In this document: piece by piece, positions 1-5,394 of the stretch
How positions within the stretch are numbered: the first letter of the stretch is position 1
Layout: each line of letters opens with the position of its first letter
NCBI GenBank assembly: GCA_015655485.1
Contig: JAATEZ010000459.1
Location: 1-5,972 of the forward strand
Direction of reading: 5' to 3'
DNA from: Lactobacillales bacterium
GTDB lineage: Bacteria > Bacillota > Bacilli > Lactobacillales > Vagococcaceae
Length of the DNA stretch: 5,972 bases
Position numbers and translations under genes: made by a program
The notes under the pieces: generated by a model
The model's input: the letters and a program-made list of their open reading frames with translations, nothing else
The model's database searches: none
What the model was told of the DNA's origin: nothing

Positions 1-1584
1 ACAGAAAAAATTCAAAATCCGATTTTACGCGGGTTTAATCCGGATGCCAGTGTAGTAAAAGTGGGAACAGATTATTATTTGAGTACATCGACTTTTGAAT
101 GGATGTCCGGAGTAGAAATTTATCATTCTAAAGATCTAGTGAATTGGCAGCTGATGGCGGAACCTTTAAAACATGAAAATCAGACTAGCCTGATTGGAAA
201 TTATAATTCTGGCAGTATTTGGTCCCCGCATCTCAGTTATGCCGAGGGTCGTTTTTGGTTATTGATCACTGATGTAAAGACCGGGACGGCTTTTAAAGAT
301 ACACTAAATTATGTGCTTTCAACTGATCAAATCGACGGGGATTGGGGAAAGCCGGTATTTGTGACTGCAAGTGGATTTGATCCCGCTCTTTTTCATGATG
401 ATAACGGCCGGCACTATCTCATAAACATGCTCTTTGATCATCGTCTGGAAAAACCGAATTTTACAGGATTGGTCATCCAAGAGTTCGATATAGAAAAAAG
501 GCAATTGGTCGGCAGACGCAGCCATTTTTATAAAGGAACGAATCTAGGTGTTTGTGAAGGCCCGCAAATGTTGAAAAGAAACGGATGGTATTATTTGCTT
601 TGTGCGGCAGGCGGCACTGGCTACAGTCATGCGGCGACAGTCAGCCGCAGCAAAAATTTGCTTGGTCCCTACGAAACTTCTCCTTATCATCCGTTTTTAA
701 CGACGAAAACAGATCCTGGGAATCCGTTGCAAAAAAGCGGGCATGCCTCATTTGTAAAGGTATCTGAAAATGAATGGTATATTGTCCATATTTGCGCAAG
801 GCCATTAACACAACGAGGTCGTTGCCCTCTTGGACGTGAAACTTCACTGCAAAAGATCAGCTGGATCAATGAGTGGCCCTGTTTGACAAATGGAACCAGC
901 TACCCTGATCTGGAAATTCCGGTTCCGAGTATTGCAAAAAATATTGTCCAAAAAACAGATTTCAGCACAACTTGCGATTTTTCTGAGAAGGAATTACCAA
1001 ATTATTTTAAAACATTGCGCCAGCCGCTGAATGAAAAAATTTCATTAACGGAACGATCTGGCCGTTTGCGTCTTTATGGAGAACAAAGTCTGACTAGTTT
1101 GCATCGGCAAACTTTGGTAGCTCGGCGCTGGCAGCATTTCTCTTTTCGAGTGGAAACGGAAATGGAATTTGAACCAAAAAGTTTTCAACAATTGGCAGGA
1201 CTGGTATTATTTTATGATACCGATAATTGGCACTATTTACAGGTCTCGTATGATGAAGAATCAAACGAAAAAACGATTCAACTAGAAACGGATTCTATTA
1301 ATACCTTTAGTTACCGCTCTAAACGACTTGTGATCGAGGGAAATAAACCAATCAAGTTAGCTGCAGAAGTGAATCTGGATCAGGCGCAATTTTATTTTTC
1401 TTTAAATGACAATTGGCAAAAAATAGGCGAGATCGTTGAGGCGGATCATTTGAGTGATGATTACATTAAAGCTAAAGGCAAATTAGCTTTTACAGGTGCT
1501 ATGGCAGGCATTTGCGCTCAAGATATGGATGACCATAGTTCGTATGCGGATTTCAACTACTTTAACTATCAAGAAAAACATTGA
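1..1584 (+). CDS. xynB: GH43 beta-xylosidase / arabinofuranosidase-type glycosidase (5' end cut by window)
   Basis: Glycoside hydrolase family 43 enzyme, expected to release xylose (possibly also arabinose) from short xylo-oligosaccharides in the cytoplasm; no secretion signal is visible, though the extreme N-terminus is missing. The frame is open from base 1, and the family's opening motif GFNPDAS is encoded before the first in-frame start-like codon (GTG at 61), so the gene clearly begins left of the window, probably by only a few residues. Counting from base 1, the three GH43 catalytic carboxylates are present: Asp15 (general base, in NPDAS), Asp127 (pKa modulator, in GFDPALF) and Glu186 (general acid, in CEGPQ). 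His248 (GHASF) and Arg279 (PLGRET) match conserved active-site positions. The five-bladed propeller covers about 1-290; the rest is the beta-sandwich C-terminal domain that closes the active site, ending in a family-like ADFNYFNY tail. The 527 residues seen fit the usual 530-540. The loop between ARP and RGRCPLGRET is short compared with some well-studied xylosidases. Exact substrate is inferred. Confidence 0.93.
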   Translation, partial: TEKIQNPILRGFNPDASVVKVGTDYYLSTSTFEWMSGVEIYHSKDLVNWQLMAEPLKHENQTSLIGNYNSGSIWSPHLSYAEGRFWLLITDVKTGTAFKDTLNYVLSTDQIDGDWGKPVFVTASGFDPALFHDDNGRHYLINMLFDHRLEKPNFTGLVIQEFDIEKRQLVGRRSHFYKGTNLGVCEGPQMLKRNGWYYLLCAAGGTGYSHAATVSRSKNLLGPYETSPYHPFLTTKTDPGNPLQKSGHASFVKVSENEWYIVHICARPLTQRGRCPLGRETSLQKISWINEWPCLTNGTSYPDLEIPVPSIAKNIVQKTDFSTTCDFSEKELPNYFKTLRQPLNEKISLTERSGRLRLYGEQSLTSLHRQTLVARRWQHFSFRVETEMEFEPKSFQQLAGLVLFYDTDNWHYLQVSYDEESNEKTIQLETDSINTFSYRSKRLVIEGNKPIKLAAEVNLDQAQFYFSLNDNWQKIGEIVEADHLSDDYIKAKGKLAFTGAMAGICAQDMDDHSSYADFNYFNYQEKH

Positions 1585-1588
1585 ATGG

Positions 1589-1616
1589 AAGAGTGACTCA
1601 GCCGCTCTTTTTTTTT
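1589..1616 (+). terminator. Intrinsic terminator after the GH43 gene
   Basis: A seven-pair stem (AAGAGTG with CGCTCTT, one G-U pair) encloses a seven-base loop (1596-1602) and runs into an uninterrupted T tract to 1616. It begins four bases after the GH43 stop codon, which suggests that this gene is the last of its transcription unit. Confidence 0.85.
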
Positions 1617-1699
1617 ACCGTTAGAAACCACTCATCTTTTATTTTCAATTTTATTTCAATTTGCAGTGATTTGCTCGTATACTAAAATAAGGAGCTATT

Positions 1700-1708
1700 T
1701 GTTATAAT
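1700..1708 (+). promoter_or_regulatory. Extended -10 promoter candidate before the broken XRE regulator
   Basis: TGTTATAAT is a perfect TG-extended -10 element. No good -35 hexamer sits 16-18 bases upstream (TACTAA at 1680-1685 is the best at 17). It lies 31 bases before the ATG of the XRE pseudogene and just after the GH43 terminator, so it is well placed to have driven that gene. No Shine-Dalgarno sequence is evident before the ATG, consistent with a near-leaderless or weakly translated message. Confidence 0.4.
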
Positions 1709-1739
1709 GGCTGTAATATAGAAAATGAGTTAAAATCAA

Positions 1740-2001
1740 ATGGAAGTTTGGGAAAAGTTAAGAAGAACCAAGATGTGTTTGACTCAAGACCACGTAGCAG
1801 AGAAGTTAGCTGTGACGCACCAGATGATTTCAAATTGGGAAGATAGCAGAAGTTATCTCTGATACGGAGAGGACTCTTCGTTTGTCAGAAATCTATGAGT
1901 TGTCATTGGATGAACTGCTGAGGGGTGATTTGAAAATGATTCATCAACTCAAGAAAAAAACTGAAGAAAAGGGATATTTGAAAAGTTTTGGGCTTTTGTA
2001 G
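1740..2001 (+). pseudogene. Frameshifted XRE-family (Cro/CI-type HTH) transcriptional regulator
   Basis: Starting at ATG 1740, 40 codons encode an XRE-type DNA-binding domain: MEVWEKLRRTK, then helix-turn-helix residues LTQDHVAEKLAVTHQMISNW, then SRSYL and a stop at 1860-1862. Reading on from 1858 in the +1 frame gives SDTERTLRLSEIYELSL and DELLRGDLKM, which is the normal continuation of this family (usually ..SYPDI..L..LSDIYEVSLDELLKGD). The spacing between the two halves equals that of intact members if a single base was inserted at about 1857-1859, so the lesion is a one-base frameshift. The second half ends at TAG 1999-2001. Intact relatives usually continue into one or more membrane segments; only traces remain downstream here. 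This was probably a small membrane-linked repressor. Family assignment comes from recognised motifs; a sequencing error at the shift cannot be excluded. Confidence 0.8.
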
Positions 2002-2346
2002 CTGCTTTTGGTCAAAGTGGGGAAGAACTTTTTCTATATTTCTTTCATAGGAAAAAGTCCTTTTAAAATATAACGGGAAAAGATCGGGATAAAGTTAAAA
2101 AACCAAGGGAAAGATTTATGCGCTAATGCTGATTGACGTGGTTTGTCTGGTTTTCTTTCTCTTATCCATGATAGAAAGTATTTAATAGCGTTTTTTATGG
2201 TGTGGGCTTATTAGTAAATCAAATGGGAACCTTATTTTTGCAGACTCTCTTATTTAGGATCATTCCTTATACTTGAAGAATTATTACGAGGGAAAAGGAG
2301 CCTGTCTGTGAAGAAATCAGGATACTGTTCCTTGTTAATAAGCTGA
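2002..2346 (+). other. Degenerate non-coding stretch, possible remains of the XRE protein's membrane tail
   Basis: No intact gene is seen. One frame, open from 2099 to a stop at 2162-2184, encodes a hydrophobic run (ALMLIDVVCLVFFLLSMIES) resembling a transmembrane segment, which is where XRE relatives of this type carry membrane helices. Stops in all frames break it up. Near the end, AAGGAG (2295-2300) stands seven bases before a GTG at 2308 that opens a 12-codon frame ending at 2344-2346, directly before the terminator hairpin; I treat this as a chance or relic ORF. Its frame is open back to 2218. The link to the XRE gene is inferred from position and the hydrophobic segment only. Confidence 0.45.
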
Positions 2347-2347
2347 G

Positions 2348-2392
2348 AAAAATGAAGAAGGCAGAAACTGATTCTGATCTTCTTCATTTTTT
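2348..2392. terminator. Strong bidirectional intrinsic terminator
   Basis: AAAAATGAAGAAG (2348-2360) pairs perfectly with CTTCTTCATTTTT (2379-2391) over 13 base pairs. The stem continues inward as CAGAA/TTCTG (2362-2366 with 2372-2376) across a small bulge, closing on a five-base loop. Its A-rich left arm and T-rich right arm make it usable from either strand. On the + strand it would end transcripts from the XRE pseudogene region; on the - strand it lies about 150 bases beyond the MATE stop codon, past the repeat element. Confidence 0.8.
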
Positions 2393-2412
2393 ATTTTCCC
2401 AATTCTGACACG

Positions 2413-2557
2413 CCTCGCTCGGCTTTTCTTGATCCGGCTTCGTGAGGCAGACCTTTTCGGCAATAGGTCAAGAAAAGATCTGCGAAGTTGTCCTCGCTGA
2501 ACTTTTTTCGTTTCCTATTGCTCAAGGTCAAATAGACCTCACTCAACTTTTCTTGAT
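2413..2557. repeat. Compound direct/inverted repeat element overlapping the MATE gene 3' end
   Basis: Three related copies of a unit of about 20 bases lie in the same orientation at 2413-2433, 2492-2510 and 2537-2557, each beginning CCTC(G/A)CT and leading into CTTTT(C/T)T. The outer copies agree at 18 of 21 positions. The core CTTTTCTTGA at 2423-2432 and 2547-2556 also occurs inverted as TCAAGAAAAG at 2468-2477. CAATAGG (2461-2467) is the inverse of CCTATTG (2514-2520), and AGGTC/GACCT (2526-2530 and 2535-2539) forms a small hairpin, so a transcript of either strand would fold. The right copy encodes the final codons and stop of the MATE gene. This resembles the small structured intergenic repeats known in enterococci (for example the EFAR class), but I cannot confirm family membership from one copy. 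Confidence 0.6.
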
Positions 2558-3871
2558 ATTGCGATCGAATTTGTAGGTTAGAAAAATAGCGCGGATCAAT
2601 AGATCGATCCCAATGGCGATCCAGATTCCGGCAATGTCCATATGCAGTTGGATGCTTAATAGATAAACTCCGATGATACGAATCCCCCACATCCCGATGG
2701 CGGTACTGTAGAGCGGTGATTTGGTGTCTCCCATTCCTTGCAGCGCGCCGGTAAGGATCAAGCTGACAGCTAAGAAAGGTTGGATAAAGGCATCGATTCG
2801 AAGGGCGGTAACGATTTTTCCGATAGCGGCCGCATCAGTTGTGAACCAGCGGGCGAAAAGAGGAGCGCCAAAAAACAGAAAGATACCCAATAATGACATA
2901 AATAAAATTCCTATTTTAGCAGATAAAAAACCATATTCCTTCGCTGCTTTTTTATTTTCTGCCCCAATACTGTTTCCTACTAGAGTAGCCGCCGCTATTG
3001 CCAACCCATAACCGGGCATATAGGTAAAACTTTCGATATTGCCGGCGATGGAATGCGCAGCGTAGGTCTTTACACCAATAGAGACAATCAAACCAAAATA
3101 GACGACCTGTCCAAGTCTCATGATCAATCTTTCAATGGCGGCTGGTAGGGAAAGATTGATCAAATCTTTATAAGATGATTTTTTAAAAATCGCTTTGATT
3201 GGAAAGGCCAATGCGGATTTTTGGATTTTTCTAAACAAAAGACCGGTTCCTAATGCTCTTGAAAGGACAGTTCCGATGGCTGTTCCGACGACACCTAATG
3301 CAGGGAAAGGTCCCAGACCAAAAATCAAAATAAAATCCAAGACGATATTTACGAGGTTGACGACCACACTGACCTCCATAGGACTTTTTGTATCCCCCGC
3401 TGCTCTGAGAATACTTCCGAAGATAGTCATCAATGCAATGAAGACGGAACTTCCTCCCACAATATAAAAAAACTGAGTCGATAATTTCATTACTTCTTGA
3501 TTGGCTCCCATCGCACTTAATAAATATTTGCCGAAAAGGAAAGTCATTAAACTGAAAATCAGCCCCGTTATGATCGCAAGAGCAGTGGAACGAACAGCAA
3601 TTTCTGTCGCTTCATTTGTTGCGCTTTTTCCAAGATATCGGGCAATAAGTGAGGAAGTTCCTACACTAAGCGCAATAAAAACAGCTAAATAGACGGCGAG
3701 TATAGTATTGGCTACACCAACTGCTGTTACCGCCAATAATCCGATCTTTGCGACTAATAAGGTATCAATAAAACCAACGGAGGTTTGTAAAACATTTTCA
3801 ATGGTCGCAGGAATGGCCAATGCTAATATTTTTTTCGTATGCAGATTGCCGGTCAATCCTATCACATCCAT
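2543..3871 (-). CDS. MATE-family multidrug/toxin efflux transporter
   Basis: Inner-membrane antiporter of the multi-antimicrobial extrusion family, expected to export cationic drugs or metabolites using a Na+ or H+ gradient. The 442-residue protein is very hydrophobic with about 12 transmembrane segments, normal for the family. It shows the internal two-fold repeat: GSILRAAGDTKSP at about 152-164 and TGALQGMGDTKSP at about 374-386 occupy equivalent places in the two halves. The N-terminus (GNLHTKKILALAIPATIENV, then GFIDTLLVAKIG) is typical of NorM/DinF-like members. I chose ATG 3869-3871 over an upstream TTG at 3914-3916 because the added 15 residues do not look like the family and have no ribosome site. 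A TTG at 3854-3856 preceded by GGATGTGA is a possible alternative start. The gene stands alone, divergent from the LysR gene, and its last codons fall in a repeat element. Substrate cannot be predicted. Confidence 0.93.
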   Translation of the reverse strand: MDVIGLTGNLHTKKILALAIPATIENVLQTSVGFIDTLLVAKIGLLAVTAVGVANTILAVYLAVFIALSVGTSSLIARYLGKSATNEATEIAVRSTALAIITGLIFSLMTFLFGKYLLSAMGANQEVMKLSTQFFYIVGGSSVFIALMTIFGSILRAAGDTKSPMEVSVVVNLVNIVLDFILIFGLGPFPALGVVGTAIGTVLSRALGTGLLFRKIQKSALAFPIKAIFKKSSYKDLINLSLPAAIERLIMRLGQVVYFGLIVSIGVKTYAAHSIAGNIESFTYMPGYGLAIAAATLVGNSIGAENKKAAKEYGFLSAKIGILFMSLLGIFLFFGAPLFARWFTTDAAAIGKIVTALRIDAFIQPFLAVSLILTGALQGMGDTKSPLYSTAIGMWGIRIIGVYLLSIQLHMDIAGIWIAIGIDLLIRAIFLTYKFDRNIKKS

Positions 3872-3995
3872 TCTGAAAAAAATGAGAACAAGTCTAAGGC
3901 GGTGTTTATCAAGCAAATAAAAATGAAGGTCGAAATACCATTTTTATTTTAGAGCATTATTAACCGTAAAAAATGATGTAATGATGTTATAAAAA

Positions 3996-4024
3996 AGTAT
4001 ATCATGATTCTTGATAATTGTTAG
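3996..4024 (-). promoter_or_regulatory. Candidate promoter for the MATE gene
   Basis: Read on the minus strand, CTAACA (4019-4024) and TATACT (3996-4001) are separated by 17 bases, and TGA directly before TATACT makes it a TG-extended -10. The -35 matches consensus at four of six positions and the -10 at five. Transcription would start near 3989, giving a 5' leader of about 118 bases. Other weak -10-like sequences exist in this AT-rich DNA. Confidence 0.4.
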
Positions 4025-4078
4025 AAGGTATTTTTAAGCAGCATTAGTAGTGAAAAAAACGAGAAATTATTCGAGTTT

Positions 4079-4087
4079 TGGTATAAT
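4079..4087 (+). promoter_or_regulatory. Orphan extended -10 element
   Basis: TGGTATAAT is a perfect TG-extended -10. No good -35 lies 16-18 bases upstream. It is about 300 bases before the LysR start and faces it, so it could be a distal LysR promoter or drive a short transcript ending at the weak hairpin and T run at 4238-4260 (AAAAGTT with AACGTTTT, one bulge). Confidence 0.3.
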
Positions 4088-4290
4088 TATTTTTGAGAGA
4101 TACATAATTCAGATGATCAAGAAGGAATTGGGAGATTTGGATGAAATTTTTCTCGTGAAAAAGTAAATCGAAACAGGTTTGATATAAGTAGAAAAGCAAT
4201 GAAGAATCGAGTTTTTTTAGTTGTTGTGTCAGTTTTTAAAAGTTTGAGTAACGTTTTTTTCAGTTAATAAAAGAGGTATTTTTATCCGCT

Positions 4291-4323
4291 CTAATAATGA
4301 ATCTAAAAAAGTACTTTTATTAG
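4291..4323. promoter_or_regulatory. Nested palindrome, candidate operator upstream of the LysR gene
   Basis: CTAATAA (4291-4297) and TTATTAG (4317-4323) are exact inverse copies, and between them lies a perfect 12-base palindrome, AAAAGTACTTTT (4307-4318). The inner palindrome falls where the -35 element of the adjacent promoter should be. LysR-type regulators commonly bind dyad sites at their own promoters and autoregulate, so this is a reasonable binding site; AT-rich DNA raises the chance background. Confidence 0.4.
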
Positions 4324-4332
4324 CGAAAACTG

Positions 4333-4341
4333 TGCTACACT
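4333..4341 (+). promoter_or_regulatory. Promoter candidate for the LysR gene (extended -10)
   Basis: TGCTACACT gives a TG-extended -10 (TACACT, five of six matches to TATAAT with the alternatives counted loosely). The -35 region is poor and overlaps the palindrome at 4307-4318. Transcription would begin near 4348, leaving a leader of about 34 bases with AGGAGAGG at 4360-4367. Confidence 0.4.
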
Positions 4342-4381
4342 TAGCAATAAACAAATAGTAGGAGAGGAAATCAACGCGCTT

Positions 4382-5281
4382 ATGAATACCAAACATCTAG
4401 AGTATTTTGTTTGTGTAGCTAAACATTTGAATTTTACTAAAGCGGCCAAGGAAATGCATATTGCTCAGACAGCTATGAGTCAGCAGATCCAAACCTTAGA
4501 AAAGCAGCTGGGTTTTTCATTATTCATTCGAAATAATCGTAAAGTAGAATTGACGGAAGCGGGAAATAAATTTTTACTTGAAGTACAGGTCATTTTAGAA
4601 CGGCTGAATGCGGCCGTATCCATGGGCCGTGAAATTTCTGAGGGTCGTAAGGGGAAAATCCGTATTGGTTACAACGGATTATATGAAAAAACGCTTCTAG
4701 GCCGATTGTTAAAAATTTTTCATCATTCCTATCCCGGGATCTCATTCAGTTTGAAACAAAATAATTATCATCAGCTGGTTCAAGAACTAGAAGATGAATT
4801 AGTAGATTTGATTTTTTGCTTTCCTTATGAGGTCGATGCCCTGCCTAATTTAGAAAAAAAAGTGATTCTTCAGGATAAAATTTGTGTTTTAGCGTCAAAA
4901 GAAAAGAAAATAGTCCAAAAAGAAGCCGTTTATCTCAGAGATTTGGCGGATGAAAATTTCTTATTGATTGATGAAACAGAAGCTCCCTATACCTATCAGC
5001 GCATGAGAGAAAATTGTTTGAACTCTGGATTTATTCCGGCGACCACGCAAATGATTCATCATTATGAATCACTGATCGTTATGGTAGAAGCAAACCTTGG
5101 GATTGGTTTAGTGCCCAAAACACTTTTTTCTACTCCTTCGTCTGAGTTAGCCACGATTGATTTGTTAGATGAAAGTCAAACGATAGAATTAGCGATCGCT
5201 TGGAAAAAAGGCAGGCCTGCTCCTTTATTAAATCTTTTACTGCGGGAGGCTTTTAACCTGTTTGCTGCTGAAAAAAAATAA
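4382..5281 (+). CDS. LysR-family transcriptional regulator
   Basis: Cytoplasmic DNA-binding regulator of the LysR type, 299 residues, the usual length. Residues 1-60 form the winged helix-turn-helix (LEYFVCVAKHLNFTKAAKEM, then AQTAMSQQIQTLEKQLG, then LFIRNNRKVELTEAG), all canonical. Residues about 60-88 are the linker helix, and about 91-295 the two-lobed effector-binding domain, with the conserved VEANLGIGLVP at about 235-245. No truncation or frameshift is visible. The start is the ATG at 4382, immediately before NTKHLEYF, matching family N-termini; the ribosome site AGGAGAGG at 4360-4367 is 14 bases upstream, longer than ideal, and there is no other start codon that fits. The gene points toward an OYE-type reductase 113 bases downstream, which it probably controls, and is divergent from a MATE gene. 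The effector is unknown. Confidence 0.95.
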   Translation: MNTKHLEYFVCVAKHLNFTKAAKEMHIAQTAMSQQIQTLEKQLGFSLFIRNNRKVELTEAGNKFLLEVQVILERLNAAVSMGREISEGRKGKIRIGYNGLYEKTLLGRLLKIFHHSYPGISFSLKQNNYHQLVQELEDELVDLIFCFPYEVDALPNLEKKVILQDKICVLASKEKKIVQKEAVYLRDLADENFLLIDETEAPYTYQRMRENCLNSGFIPATTQMIHHYESLIVMVEANLGIGLVPKTLFSTPSSELATIDLLDESQTIELAIAWKKGRPAPLLNLLLREAFNLFAAEKK

Positions 5282-5313
5282 GTATTTTTTTCTTCTTTTA
5301 CTACTTATTTTTT
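5273..5313 (+). terminator. AT-rich terminator hairpin overlapping the LysR stop codon
   Basis: AAAAAATAAGTA (5273-5284) pairs perfectly with TACTTATTTTTT (5302-5313) across a 17-base pyrimidine-rich loop. The TAA stop of the LysR gene (5279-5281) is inside the left arm. The stem is all A-T but for one G-C pair, so it is weaker than the other terminators in the window, and partial read-through into the reductase gene is possible. Confidence 0.5.
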
Positions 5314-5317
5314 CTAT

Positions 5318-5346
5318 TATACAGAAATTACAAAAAAGCTTAGAAT
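5318..5346 (+). promoter_or_regulatory. Promoter candidate for the OYE-type reductase
   Basis: TATACA (5318-5323) and TAGAAT (5341-5346) are separated by exactly 17 bases, matching the -35 at four and the -10 at five of six positions. Transcription would start near 5353. A short inverted repeat, TGAAA/TTTCA (5354-5358 and 5367-5371), lies at the predicted start and could be a regulator site. This gives the reductase its own promoter separate from the LysR gene. Confidence 0.45.
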
Positions 5347-5394
5347 AAAGACATGAAAGCTCATTATTTCACATAACGGAAAGGAATCTTGATC

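Larger units (their letters stand above)
3872..4381. other. Long divergent intergenic region between MATE and LysR genes
   Basis: These 510 very AT-rich bases contain no recognisable protein gene on either strand. They hold a candidate MATE promoter (3996-4024, minus), an orphan extended -10 (4079-4087, plus) followed by a 17-codon ORF (4113-4166) and a weak hairpin with a T run (4238-4260), and a palindromic candidate operator with promoter in front of the LysR gene (4291-4341). The region is longer than two divergent promoters need, so a lost gene or a small RNA is possible. Confidence 0.6.

Noticed and set aside
319..869. Several 60-68 residue open frames on both strands inside the GH43 gene
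   Set aside because: They are overlapped entirely by a strongly conserved GH43 coding frame and show no recognisable motifs.
2308..2346. A 12-codon ORF with a good Shine-Dalgarno before the terminator, as a leader peptide
   Set aside because: There is no downstream same-strand gene for it to regulate and no run of regulatory codons, so I do not call it a gene.
2413..2557. CRISPR-like array
   Set aside because: The three repeat copies are imperfect, unevenly spaced (about 79 and 45 bases between starts) and have inverted copies, with no cas genes; this is not a CRISPR.
2391..2690. A 99-codon minus-strand frame across the MATE 3' end and the repeat
   Set aside because: The first half is the MATE gene read in another frame and the second half is translated repeat sequence; composition is rich in Arg and Lys with no family motif.
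2721..3920. Four plus-strand frames of 63-96 codons opposite the MATE gene
   Set aside because: They are antisense to a clear MATE coding sequence and their proline/lysine-rich translations are typical of the reverse strand of membrane genes.
4113..4166. A 17-codon ORF as a real small protein gene
   Set aside because: There is no well-spaced ribosome site and no recognisable similarity; it is kept only as part of a possible small transcript.
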